Source: Conoideocrella luteorostrata (lineage: Eukaryota; Ascomycota; Sordariomycetes; Hypocreales; Clavicipitaceae). From it: 64,000 bases of DNA. Positions 37,695 through 51,198 of this stretch are shown piece by piece. The notes beneath the pieces were generated by a model. That model had not been told where the DNA came from. It saw only the letters and a list, made by a program, of their open reading frames with translations, and did not search any database. The translations under genes were made by a program, and so were the position numbers. Position 1 is the first letter of the stretch. Each line of letters begins with the position of its first letter. The DNA lies in contig JASWJB010000020.1 in the NCBI GenBank assembly GCA_032433595.1, positions 124,001 to 188,000 of the forward strand. The letters are read 5' to 3'.

Positions 37695-38786
37695 GCGCCA
37701 GCTTTCGTCAAAGTTACCTCGTCCGACGGCAAGCTTTGTAGCCAGTCCTCTGGTACCACAACATGAGACGGTAGAGAAAGCTAAGCTGGATCAAGAAGCC
37801 GTCAACATTCTCACAAAGGCTATGAACGCCTCTGGTAATATTGATGAGTGGAGAACAAAAACATGGCTCGAGTTTCAGCACGTCACAACAACGGCAATTT
37901 GAGCCAACAGCCTGATGTTTGACAGTCTCTTAACATCATTTATCTCCGCCACTTTTATCACCAAACTCCAATCTGATGCTTGTTTGATGTCTGAGCTTTC
38001 ACCATCTCGATTATGGTCCTAGGGCACGTTTCAAAACATAACTGCTATCACAATTTTCCGGACAACTTCAAGACGCTTATGGATTTTATAGATTACAAGC
38101 ATTCAATGTGAAGATGCTATGCAAGTGCTGTCTGTTCGTTTTCTGTTTCTACTTCGGCATTGTTCAGGTGTTCCGATTCCGGCGGTCCTCATAAACTTGG
38201 TTTTGTTTTTGTTTTTAACTGCTGTTTTCCAGTTCTAGTTTAAGCCCTCTCAAGACTTCTTATTGTGACAACACATGGTTCAAGACTTAGTATGTCAGTA
38301 GAAATTGCCGGAGATGTGACACCACAGACTGCTCATCGATGTATTGCTCCGCTCGCGTCTGCTGCTACATGCTACGGGGATAAAAATCATCGTGCAGGCA
38401 AAAGCATTGGATCGCTATTCATAGTCTTATGGTGGCTCAACACATGTATAAAGTAATGTCCAAGACGCTCTCTGGAGGAATTGTAAACCAAAATACTCCA
38501 GAGCCAGTCCCCAAGAGCCTGAAAGGGACCTTTGAAGCACACCATCTACCCTGTGGACCTTTAAGCAATGATTTTCAGGTAACGAGACAAGGCATTCCAG
38601 CGCCAGACGATCCCAGAGCATATGTCATTTTCGTTTGCAAAATAACGACATCAAAATGCTTCAAATTAATGCCAAAAATGCTTGACCGTTGCGTCGCGTC
38701 GACTTATGCGATGGAATGGTTCTCTATTTCTTTCTCTTATTCCTATAATTGCCAGATTTGAGTCAGTATCGAGTATGTGCAAAAGT
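37695..38786. other. intergenic region with possible out-of-frame tail of the zinc-cluster gene
   Basis: From 37695 to 37902 the frame one base off from the zinc-cluster gene stays open and looks coding (segments such as QEAVNILTKAMNASGNIDEW), ending in TGA at 37900-37902. Beyond 37902 nothing supportable remains up to the stop codon of the small membrane protein gene. A T-rich stretch near 38200-38225 is the only simple repeat noted. Confidence 0.45.
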
Positions 38787-39312
38787 TCACTGATTCTGCG
38801 CATGACAGATGTGCTTCCACCGGCCAAGCTGGGAGTCTGGGTTAACGTACAATTCGGTATCGGGTTTGGGCTGTCCAAGGTTCCAGGCCTTGACTACCCA
38901 GCTCTGAGTCTTGTCTACGTATTTCTCGTTCTGTACGTGTTTGACGCCTACTCGCACGCCATCCTTGGTAAAGACGACGTTCTTCTTTCCCATGCGCTCA
39001 GATGCTGTATCGCGAATCTTCGTAGCCGAGTCGTAAGCTTGATAGAGGACCCATCCGATAGCAGAGACGAAGATGATCGCAATGATCAGTGGGATCAGTT
39101 TCCTATCATAATATCGAAAACGTCAGAATATACAGGACATATTGGGTCTTGAGTATGCCCAGGCGACAAACGAGAATGCATCGTAATTATTAGGCACAGA
39201 GGAGGTAGAGTGGAAGGAGCAGATCGTGCGGAATGATGACCCCTAGTTCTATCTACCTAATGATGCGTTAAAAGAGTAGTCCGAGGGCGACTTACCCGAT
39301 AGTGGAAGCCAT
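38787..39312 (-). CDS. small single-pass membrane protein, conserved-looking, function unknown
   Basis: Two exons on the minus strand, 39312-39296 and 39102-38787, joined by a 193-base GT-AG intron (donor GTAAGT) in phase 2; 110 residues. The sequence begins MASTIGKLIPL and has one hydrophobic span at about 7-25. A charged helix (SATKIRDTASERMGKKN) follows, then NVVFTKDGVRVGVKHV and KYVDKTQSWVVKAW. I recall similar short proteins in filamentous fungi with a membrane anchor followed by a KKNVxFTKDGxxVGVK-type block, but I know no function. A clean splice with a six-codon first exon, and coding-like text, argue that the gene is real. It converges with the zinc-cluster gene and diverges from Sec24. 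Confidence 0.65.
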
Positions 39313-41711
39313 GATGCTGATGCGATTGCGATGAGGGACAAGTAAGCGCCTGTACGTAGATAATACTGTGTAGAAGTTTTCGGGGCGACTAGGGTGCGCA
39401 GAGGAAATGCGCAAGATGATAGACGGATAGCGACGACGCGCGGGGGTTTCGAAGAAATGGAACCTGATCTAGTGACGCCTTGAGACGGTGGTTTATATGA
39501 ACATCTATGTGCTAGCAGGTAAACGAAAAATGCAAGAAAAGAATAATCGTGCCGAGGCTACCTCTAACTCGCTCTCGACAAGTTCAACAATCGTAGTTTT
39601 TAGAGCTAGACAATGTGGTGAGGCTGGCGACCGCGGAGCGAACCTGGAGTGTCCAGTTCTACCTCGGCGTGCGTTAAGGTAAAACGTTAAGGACCGGGGT
39701 GTTCAGGCTTTATTGGACGGAGACCTGCCCGGTGAAACCCTGGTTCACGATTGGCAGAAGCTGTCGAAGGGGCGGTAGATAGAGAGTCACGACTCGGGTT
39801 TGTGTCAAATGTTGTCAGGCAGACAGAAGAGGAAGAAGAGGTAGAAGAAGTAAGAGTTTTAAGAAGAGTTGAGAAGACAGGGAATCAGCGACATGTAGTG
39901 TCGGAGTTGGTGGGCATGTTCTGCGGGCTCCCTCCAGCTCAGCCTCATTATCAGCATTACATCGCACGACCTACTATGCACCAAGCCGCGCAAGACCAAC
40001 ACTCCGTTGTACCACTTCCATTTGTTGAAGTCATATGGCTCCTGCCTGTATATCAGTGCGAGATTGGGGGTTTTTTTTTTCTCTTTCCTTTCCCTGACGG
40101 TTAATCTACTCACACTCAAGTGGCTGCGTATACGCGCAGGCATTGAGTCCGAGTTGGCCCTTAATTGTTCTGATGGGCATGACTTTTCCGACGGGAAAGT
40201 TTATTACGCTTCAAATTTCAGTATAGAATTGTAAGCAGGCACTCATGACACTAAGGCGTTTGTATCACTGGAGTGATGTTTGGTAGACTGGGGAAAGGAG
40301 CAGAAGGCTTAGTCTAGTGTAAGACTTCAGAGCCGCACCTCAAAGACTTTGCATGGTTTCTTCTTGGTAACTATGTGCACATTCTCTCTTGAATATGGAC
40401 AAGGAGAGGTACAGTTCGTACGGCCCAAAGGAACAGATCAAGTGCAATTCTTTCCGCGGTAGAACCAACGAAGCAACAATCTCGCTCCAAAGAACGACAA
40501 GAAGCAGGTCGCTTGCATTTGGGATCCCCAGTTTCCTAGGGCCTGTTATCTTTGAATAAACCTGTGAACCGTATTATTAACAACAGATTAGTCTCAATCA
40601 AGTTTCATGAACGCCAAAGACAGTGCCTTTCAGCTAAAAGAAATTACCAGTGTCAATCGATGATACATAGGTTATTAGCAGCACACGAAGATCTCTTCAC
40701 AGCAGTACATATAATCTTTTCTACCATCAGAGATATCTTGCAGTATCAACTAACTGAAAAAATCGCTGCGATACTGGCCTTTACGAGGCGCTCGTCAGAG
40801 GCACAAATTTACGACACGGCATATAATGTAGCCCAATTGACAAAGTTGGTCAAATCTGCTTCTCAACATGAATATTTAATATCTCCATGTAGCTTTTCAT
40901 TGTTGGTTATGTCCTATTTTTGATTGAAAGTACCAGTCTTTGGATGTTAGTAGTCTGTAGGTTGCTTGCTAGAGCGCTCACATATGTCAAGCCATTGAAG
41001 TAACTTATCTGCTAGGACCGGGTAATTTGTAGTGATCAGGGTGCCTAATTGGAACGTAAAAAACGTATTTATGTATCTACCTATGTTTGATGTCATTTTG
41101 TCTTGCAACAGGCTGTTGCTTTTGTCCCCAGGCAATCTACGGAGTACAGAGTAAGTCAATACCTGCGTGTTCAGTACGGACGCACCACCCCAGGGAGCCC
41201 AGCCTCCCCCCCTCCCCCCCGCCTCAGATCAGAAAAGGACAGCTCTGCGTTTCGACGGGATCTAGAGCTCCCCGGCTGACTAAGAACTCTTCACCAGCAA
41301 ATACCGCCTGCTGGCATTACTCAACCTCTGGTACTGCTGCTTGCAGCTGGTACTTATTTGCTGGCCAGGCTACCACTTCCACCGACGTCTTTCCGGGCCG
41401 GCCCTGCAACTCCCACTACCACGCCTGTATAAGCACACCAGACCTCAGTGCAACGCCTGTTCGAACCAATTGGCACGATACCGCCTCCACCTGTTCAACC
41501 TCCGCAAACCTCCCTCAGACGAACCGTCTTGAATTCGAATTCGAATTCTCCCTCCAACATTTTTTGTCTGGCTGCGCCTGCGACTTCAGCAGAGCTCGTC
41601 ATCTGTTCCTCCTAAGCTCCTATTCTCATTTATTCTGCCTAACCAACCCCCGCCTCATCTAGGCGTTACTCCGGTAGCCTTCGCCGTTTCCATCCATCGC
41701 CTCTCCTCGAC
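39313..41711. other. 2.4 kb divergent intergenic region upstream of Sec24
   Basis: No gene supported. It has a GAA-rich purine tract at about 39826-39850, a T run near 40070-40080, one exact dispersed motif (41138-41146), and three tandem GAATTC units at 41531-41548 that form an 18-base palindrome. The last 550 bases are strongly pyrimidine-rich, as expected of the Sec24 promoter and leader. Confidence 0.5.
41531..41548. repeat. (GAATTC)3 palindromic tandem repeat
   Basis: Three perfect tandem GAATTC hexamers, so the whole 18 bases are self-complementary. It lies about 165 bases upstream of the Sec24 start codon, probably in the leader. Confidence 0.85.
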
Positions 41712-44700
41712 ATGTCCGCTACTCCCAACGAAGGGCACGGGCAGTATTCTGGTCAGGCACAGCAGCCTGAGCAATTCGCTCCCGATGATCTCGCTCAGCA
41801 AGATGCTGCTGCTGCGCCGTCAAAAAAGAAGAAGAGAGGCTACGCCGCACAGGCTTTCGAGGTTGGAGCTGGCGCCAATGCTGCTGCCGGTGGTCAGATG
41901 CAGGGCGGTGGTCCGCAGTACGGAATGCCTGCCGCGCAACAGCAGCATGTTCCTTCGTATGGGAGTTACGGTCAGCCTGATGCTCAACAAGGTGTAGCCG
42001 GACAAGGTTACCAATACGCACAAAGCCAATCACAGCCTCGACAGGCGCCGACTTATGCTGGTTATCAAGCTCCTGACCAAGGATATAGCAATGCTGCCAC
42101 TCAACCCGGCGCCCCGGGAGTCGCTGGCATCACCCAAGGCATGGGAGGAATGCAACTTAACTCACAACCTCAACAACAATACCAGCAACCGGGACCTGTC
42201 GCAAGTCAGCAACCTACTCGAGTTGGGCCGCTCAACCAACTATATCCCACCGATTTGATGAACAGCCCCTTTTCAGTATCGGAATTGGACTTGCCACCAC
42301 CACCAATTACCTTGCCACCAAATGTAGGTCAAACTTAACTTGCTTGGAACTTTGGTTATGTGAAGGCATTGCTGACACCTCTTGGTTTTGTTCTAGTCGA
42401 GCGTGACGCCTTCTCCCAATGCCAATTGTCCTCCGCGATACATTCGTTCCACGCTCAATGCTGTTCCTACGACCAATTCACTGCTGAAGAAGTCAAAGCT
42501 CCCATTTGCGCTAGTCATCCAACCATACGGTGCGCTACATGACGATGAGGATCAGATTCCAGTCATTCAAGATCAGGTCATTGCACGATGTCGCCGTTGC
42601 AGAACCTATATCAATCCATTCGTGACCTTTTTGGATCATGGACACCGCTGGAGATGCAACATGTGCAATTTAAGTAACGACGTTCCTCAAGCCTTTGACT
42701 GGGATGCTGCAGCGCAGCAAACTGTCGACAGATTGCAGCGTCATGAGCTCAACCACTCTGTCGTTGAATTTGTAGCCCCTCAGGAATATATGGTTCGTCC
42801 TCCACAGCCATTGGTCTACCTATTTTTATTCGATATCAGCTACGCAGCCGTGTCAAATGGCATGTTGGCAACCAGTGCCCGAACGATTCTGGACAGTCTC
42901 AGCAGAATCCCCAATGCGGATAGACGTACTAGACTAGGGTTTCTCGCAGTGGACAGCAGCCTGCACTACTTTTCCATACCCAAGGATGAGGATGAAAATG
43001 GCGAGACTAATATGTTGGTCGTTAACGATTTGGACGAGCCTTTTCTTCCTGTTCCTCATGATCTTCTTGTGTCCTTAACGGAAAGTCGCCAGAGCATTGA
43101 AAAGTTCTTGCAAAAGCTGCCGGACATGTTCCAGAATAACCACAGTAATGGCTCGTGCATGGGCTCGGCTCTGAAAGCTGGCCATAAACTCATTTCTGCC
43201 CTCGGTGGCAAGATCGTTATTTTGACTGCTTCTTTGCCCAATGTCGGCGACGGCAAGTTGGACATGAGGGAGGATAAGAAACTGTTGGGTACATCGAGGG
43301 AAGGAGGTTTGTTGCAAACTGCCAACAGCTTCTACAAGAGTTTCGCGGTCGAGTGCTCAAAGAACCAGGTCTCCATTGATATGTTTCTTTTCTCTTCACA
43401 ATATCAAGATGTTGCCTCACTTAGCAATTTGCCGAGATATACGGGTGGTCAGACGTGGTTTTATCCTGGCTGGCACGCGTCTCGTCCGGAAGATGCTCTC
43501 AAATTTGCATCCGAGTTCAGTGATTATCTTTCCTCGGAAATTGGCCTCGAGGCAGTGCTTCGCGTCCGTGCGACAACAGGCTTACGCATGAATGCATTCT
43601 ATGGTAATTTTTTCAACCGCAGTTCAGATTTGTGTGCATTTCCTGCCTTCCCACGCGACCAGTGTTATGTGGTTGAGGTGGCCATCGATGAGAATTTGAA
43701 CAAGAACTTTGTTTGCCTGCAGGCCGCAGTACTTCATACTACGTGCAATGGCGAACGCCGTATCCGAGTGTTGACACTGTCTCTTCCTACTACGACGAAC
43801 CTGTCCGACTTGTATGCGTCCGCTGATCAGTGCGCCATTACTGCATACTTCAGTCACAAGGCTGTGGAGCGAACTCTTGATAGTGGTCTGGAAGCAGCCA
43901 GGGACGCTTTGCAGGCCAAACTCACTGAATTGCTGCAGACTTTCAAAAAGGAACTCGCTGGTGGCAGCATGGGTGGTGGCGGGCTGCAATTCCCTGCCAA
44001 TTTGCGCGGTCTGCCGGTTCTGTTTTTGGGCTTGATCAAGAATGTGGGATTACGAAAGTCCACACAAATTCCCTCAGATATCCGTTCGGCGGCACTGTGT
44101 TTGCTTTCCACTTTGCCTGTGCCATTACTGATCAGATACATCTATCCCAGAATGTACTCTTTACATGATATGCCCGATAATGCAGGAACATCGGACCAAG
44201 AAACCGGTCAGATTATCCTGCCTCCAGCATTAAATCTATCGTCAGAGCGCCTCGTACCTTACGGGTTGTATTTGATAGATGATGGACAGACTCAGTTCCT
44301 CTGGATTGGGCGAGATGCTGTGCCTCAGCTCATTGCTGATGTATTTGGCGTTGAGGACCGCACCCAGGTGCAAGTTGGTAAAGGTCGGATTCCTGAATTG
44401 GACAACGATTTCAATGAAAGATTGAGAGCTGTTGTCCAGAAGAGCAAGGACCATAAGTCTCTAGGGGTCGGAAGCATCACTGTGCCACATCTGTATGTGG
44501 TGAGGGAAGATGGAGAGCCCAGTCTGAAGCTCTGGGCTCAGACTTTGCTGGTGGAAGATCGAGCAGATCAAGGGGTAAGCGCAGCTCAATGGCTTGGGGT
44601 TCTAAGAGAAAAGGTAAGCTTTATTTAACCTTGCATGGGACACTGTCTACCAAGTCAATCCTTTTGGAAACGGCAGGTCCTAGTTAGTGAATGATGCACA

Positions 44701-44728
44701 GTGCTAACTACAATAGGTGGTACAATAA
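41712..44728 (+). CDS. sec24: COPII coat cargo-selecting subunit Sec24
   Basis: Sec24 pairs with Sec23 in the inner COPII coat and selects cargo leaving the endoplasmic reticulum. Three exons: 41712-42323, 42397-44613, 44717-44728; 946 residues. Both introns are GT-AG and in phase 0. The first 190 residues are Gln/Gly/Pro/Ala-rich and disordered. The zinc finger has Cys 269, 272, 291 and 294 (CRRC and CNMC). Then come the trunk ([26 protein letters not shown]), the beta-sandwich, the helical domain, and the gelsolin-like domain with [16 protein letters not shown]. The last exon adds only VVQ and the stop, giving the end LREKVVQ typical of fungal Sec24. A paralogue such as Sfb3/Lst1 is unlikely because the N-terminal text follows canonical Sec24. 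Confidence 0.96.
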
Positions 44729-47700
44729 TAATTGGGTTGGTTCAATTTCGGGATGTAATAGTGTCTACTAGCTCGATAGAAATGAAAGCGCCCGGTCTAT
44801 GGCTTAACAGGGCAATGACACAGGGTGTTTTTATGTTGACGTCGTTGGCGAGTAGTATGCTCGAGGGGAATGATCGGAGCCAACAAAGCCTGGACAGTGT
44901 TGCAGAAAAAGCGTCGAGTAGAAGTGAAGAGCAATGGTTAGAAGCATAATGTGAGCGTATGAGGTTTCCTGAGTGGTGCCTCCCCTAAAATAGAGTAAGG
45001 TGGACCGCTTTCTTCCGTACGTAGCGAAACATCACAAGGACGTGTCTGACTCCTCTTCCCGAGTTTTGCGATGCAGTGCCTTAATTTTCAAAATCTTCGA
45101 AGGTGAAGAGTCATGGCTCAACGGGCTTTGTGACATGGAAAGGAAAATGCTTATTAGTTGGCCAATTCAAAGGCAACAAAGGTATCGGGCTTTCCATATG
45201 TTTCCATGCAAATATCCAGGAAGTCGATATCTTTTTATGCGCTGTGATGTATTCTTAAGTTACATGGCATGGCACTTTGCTCGTATTAACTAGAAAGGAT
45301 CATGAAAGCCGGTTGGCACGTTATGTACCTGCATGAGGTCCATTCTATTGGTTTGAAATGATGCGAACCGTGCAAAGCGCTCCGTAGCCCGCAGGCCGTA
45401 TTTGCATTTGCATTCCACTTCGTGACTAGTTGTCAGTAATCCATCGTGGTCGACAGCTAGCCAATGTAGGGATAGAGCGACGAAGGAAGCCTTGGCGCTA
45501 AAGGCTCGCGTTGAAAGTACTCCGTACGGAGTACACATTTGTACAATTGTGCCTGCATGGTTGTTGGGTGCATATACCTGGATAATTCTTTGACGAGATC
45601 AAGGAGCAGGGATATGTGGGCGTAGTACATGGAAATGTGTGCAAGGAGTTGTTATTCATTTACTTACTAACACCGAGAATTAGAGTACGCCAGTTGTGTT
45701 TGGTACGTTCATTCATCGGAGCGCTTTCCCTAGTACCCTCTAAGCATTGTCGATGTCATGTCTGTCTAAACACAGCCGCCACTCAGCACATGTCATAGAC
45801 ATAACTGGCGATAGTGCCGAGTTTAAGGCGCCGATGCTCAGCGCATTTAAAACTACTCCGTAGATGGCATTGATCAACGTAGATGGGCAACAAATCCTAT
45901 CATTCTGCTGCAATGACTTAAGGTGCCGTCACTCTTCCATAAGCGCTCTAACGTTTCCACCGGCAGTAACCTTGATGTGATAGATGCTCCGCACAGATTA
46001 AATCCTGCGGCGGTTGACGTCTGGTTCATAGTTAGCTGCTGTCCTATCAGGAAGGACTCTGAGGTAGACCCATCCCGCCAGACAGAAACCCAGTCGCGAC
46101 TGAAGCAGAAACGGCATGACGGATGGGGCTCTGTGAGGCACTATTGGCCCACGACAGTTAACTTAAGTGGATGTGTGTCTCGGGTTTGGATGGCTTTTAT
46201 GGCTCATGGGACTGGGTTACAAGGAGAATGGTCGGCTTGCCGCTGGGTCCAAAAGTGTGTAACCAATCTAGTGGCTTGTCACATCAAAGTCTCCTCCTGC
46301 TAATTGAGGAATTATTTGCATCCGTTGACTTAATCTTCAAGGGGCTTGCTATTGCAGTATTGCTGCTACTTAAAGACAAAGTCTTCACTGTTGCACCAGA
46401 CCCACAGCACTTTCTGTTGGCCGAGAAGAACCTTCAGCATTGCATTGGTATACGTCCTTTAAAAATAGTATACGGAGTAAAAGTCGGCGGATAGGAGGAG
46501 TACCCAGCAATTGTCTATTTTTAATTGGTTAAATGCTTCTTCCTAAAACCGAGGTGTGGCCTTCCACTCACCTAGAGTCGCAAAATGAGCCTTGCGCGGC
46601 AAGTCGCTCCCAGGCATCTAAAAACGTCTAAGAATTCTTGCTGATGATCAGCAAACTTCATACTGCGGTAATGCAGTGCCTTCTCGAGTCTGTTGGGAAA
46701 ATGGCCGAGAGAAAGACGCAGCGTCCTTAGGGGGGCATTCAATGCTTTCTGTCAAATATGTACAATAAATGTCCCTACTTGACCTCTGTAGGCCTCCTAT
46801 AGGTCTCTCATCCCCAACGGAAGCTAGAGGCATCGTAAGTTCTTAAGCACCAACCTCTACGCCGGTTGTATTTGCACGATCAGCTTCTACCATCAGGATA
46901 TATTGCTCACATGTCATTCGGTGCAACCGTGTCGCGACCAGTTGAAAGGAACTAAAAATGTTTCTAGCACAGAGGCAGCTTTGCGTCTCAAGTGGTAAGA
47001 CACGGGACAAATGCTATCTAACTAAAAGTTGAATGGAGTCCGATGTACTCCGTACCAAACATATAAGTAAGTGGATATGGACTACCTTCCTCGAGGGGGG
47101 TTCCAAAGTGGCCAAGTAGATGTGTGGTAAGGTCCTTATTATGGTCATAGATTAGCGTCGTAAATTCCTCTTTCGTGAGTAGCTGGGACTCCTCGTTGGC
47201 TATTTACTCATTGTACTCCTGAAATACTGTGCCTTGTCTTACGTATAATATCCTGTTCACACATGGCTCAACTCTTCTGCCAGCCCGTACTGCAATGAAG
47301 GAGGAGTTGCAGGTTGGTTTGGGCGGGACGGCCCTGACCAGGGCCAAGTCTGCCTGCTTGGTCCTGTTCTAAGTTTGGGTACCTGGTAAGTTACCTGGAG
47401 ATATGTGTGGCTGGCCCTTGTTGCCCCGGTCTGTTTGATGAGTGATACTTCACACCCTGCCGCCCTCAACACTGGGACATGGCTCGGACCCCTCATTCCC
47501 TTTAAAAGGCCGCCCGCCGTGTCGTTTCCACAAGCAAGGAGGCCGGGCCAAACAAAATTCACACGTAGCTCATCTAGAAGCATAGCGTCTTCCCAACTGG
47601 ACACTTGAAACGAGTTCTAGTTCAACTGTCTTTTGTGCTGTGCAGAACAGTCATATGTTTGTTTGCGTCCTACCTGGCTTTGCCTCGCCTTGCCGTCAAC

Positions 47701-48437
47701 CAATACTTTCTCGTCGTTGTTCTTTTCCTTTACTTTACTTAGCTCGAAACCAACAAAAATTTCAGGATTCCAACACCTGGCTGGTCGGACGGCCCTTCAG
47801 CTCGACCAAGGAGACCAGACTCAACCCCACCGTATATGCCGACCGTGACAGGCATTGGTCTTTGTTGTACTTGCAACAGTGCATCCTCACCCCCTCGTGT
47901 TTTTCATCTCCTATCACCGCGGCTCCTAGGATCCAGAATTCACCATCAATCATTGTACGAGGACTTCCAATATAGACTCTATACTCACGTCCCCATTATC
48001 AGTCTAAGCACGGCTTTAACAGCCACGGTTTGCGCTCCTACTGTTCGGCCCAAAAGTTCAAGCAACCTGCTACCCGCCCAGCAAACGGGGCCCGAGCGGG
48101 GATATACCTTGAGTTCCGCCCGCCCAAATTGCAGGCCTGTCGTTCTCGGCTCGCTGCATCCCACACTCGTCACCCTCATATGCCGTTCACGAACGACCCT
48201 CTGACTGATTTGATTATATTTACTTCGCCCTGCCCAAATTCTCTTTCATCGACGCAGCAGTTGTCGTGCTGCCCTTGGCTCCCATCTTTCTCCACTTTGC
48301 AACGACTGCCTACTCGTCACTGGCCTACGATTGACGATAACAGTGGAACAGTTGCTGCCCGAAACCCCTCGCAGATAGCCTCACTTACCCCCGCCAACTC
48401 CAAACGTTGCACTCGGCAACAATTGCCCTGAGGCACC
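44729..48437. other. 3.7 kb gene-poor region upstream of the MAP kinase
   Basis: No gene supported. It has TACTCCGTA-family motifs at 45518, 45525, 45854, 46471 and 47046, the first two forming one perfect 18-base palindrome. A GGCCCTG-AC-CAGGGCC hairpin lies at 47330-47345. From about 47600 to 48437 the sequence is C/T-rich with several short upstream ATG frames, as in a long promoter and leader of a regulatory kinase gene. Confidence 0.5.
45517..45534. repeat. perfect 18-base palindrome built from two dispersed motifs
   Basis: GTACTCCGTACGGAGTAC reads the same on both strands. It is two TACTCCGTA units head to head, sharing the central TA. Confidence 0.9.
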
Positions 48438-49816
<1,379 letters not shown>

Positions 49817-51198
49817 ACTTGCCATGTTTGCATTGGCAAATAGACTGAGACGCTGCAAGCAATGTACGCTGCACAACGACGAAGCCAGATTAGACAACAT
49901 TATACATTGTGGTATCGACTGGAAGGTAAACCGTGTGCTGGAAGATTAGATCAGCGGCAAGTATGAGAACAGAGAAAAGGAAGAATAGTTGCCGAGTAAT
50001 GGCATTGACAGTGATATACACGAAGAAAATCATGTCCAGACTTTGTCAAAGGTTGAGGGCCTCGATACTGAAGATTTGATGCAAGTCTCAGCCAGAGACG
50101 CAAGGAAACAAGGGAAAGTCACGAGTCGCATATACGCTGGCAGTGTATGAGGAGAAAATCTTACACTAATTTTGCTTTGTTACAATCTGGTCTTTACTTT
50201 AATCAACTCATGATGTGCATTTATATCCGCTGTCCTTTATGATAGTTTTTCAGTCGCACAGCCATCACTCGCGGAGCCCGCAGAAAGTGGAGGATAGCGG
50301 TTTAATTCCGAGTCGTTAGTCGAAAACAACATCAGAGTACTCCGTATAGTTAACCAGAATTTTTGGCTAGACCATTCCGAAAGCAAGCACTCGTCATTGA
50401 TGGACTGCTCCTGTTTAGGTCAACTGCTGTTCGCTTGCTAGCGTGATTCGTAGTGCAGCAGCGGGCAAGTTGCCAATTGCGAGTGCTGTAGCCTCATTTA
50501 CTCACTCGTTGCTGGGACAAGTACCTTGCACGGAGTGTTGCTCTCATACACTGACCATTGCCCCTTTGCTACTTTGTAGAGGAGAAGTCAGCGAGATCTT
50601 AAGAGCCGTAAGTCGCGTGCTCGCTGTCACTAGAGGGAGACACCTGGTCGGAAACAAAAGACAGCTTCAATCGACCTATTAATCGCAGCATCCCTTGCGA
50701 CCAGCCACCGTCCTCGCTTACCATAGCCCCCGGCTTGTGGTCTAATGGTGGACGTTTCTATCTAGCCCACCACAATTTGTGCCATAACTACCTACCTGAC
50801 ATTACTTCGCCGCACTTGATCCGTACCACCCCATAAGCACTTAGGTATACAGATATCATCATACGATATTGTTACGACATTCTTATTAATAATTTACCAT
50901 TTCGCTTCACCAGGCTTACAACGTCAAAGCTGCCTCCAGCTTGTTTGTCGCCTTGAATTCTAGTTGCTCAGTTTCCGTTAGCTTCCTGACCTGTACTCTG
51001 TACGGAGTAGGTCGGCATGACATGATCATCCCCACTATAGCTCGCTTCATGCTCGAAACCACCGAAGTACTCGATGGCTTCGACCGCGATCATCTGCTAG
51101 CATACCCCGGCTTATAACGATACAGCCAACCTCAATCTACAGTTTCATTGCCCGCCAATTTCCCGCAGCTGCGCTCGCCGGCGAAATATTTGGACAAC
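49817..51198. other. intergenic region, MAP kinase 3' end and Oxr1 promoter
   Basis: About 1.4 kb with no supportable gene. Exact dispersed motifs lie at 50338 and 51001. The stretch nearest 51198 should include the Oxr1 promoter, and an additional upstream coding exon of that gene cannot be excluded. Confidence 0.5.

Noticed and set aside
40552..40923. 123-codon frame between the small membrane protein and Sec24
   Set aside because: No ATG at the start and no family resemblance; it lies in a region with other accidental frames.
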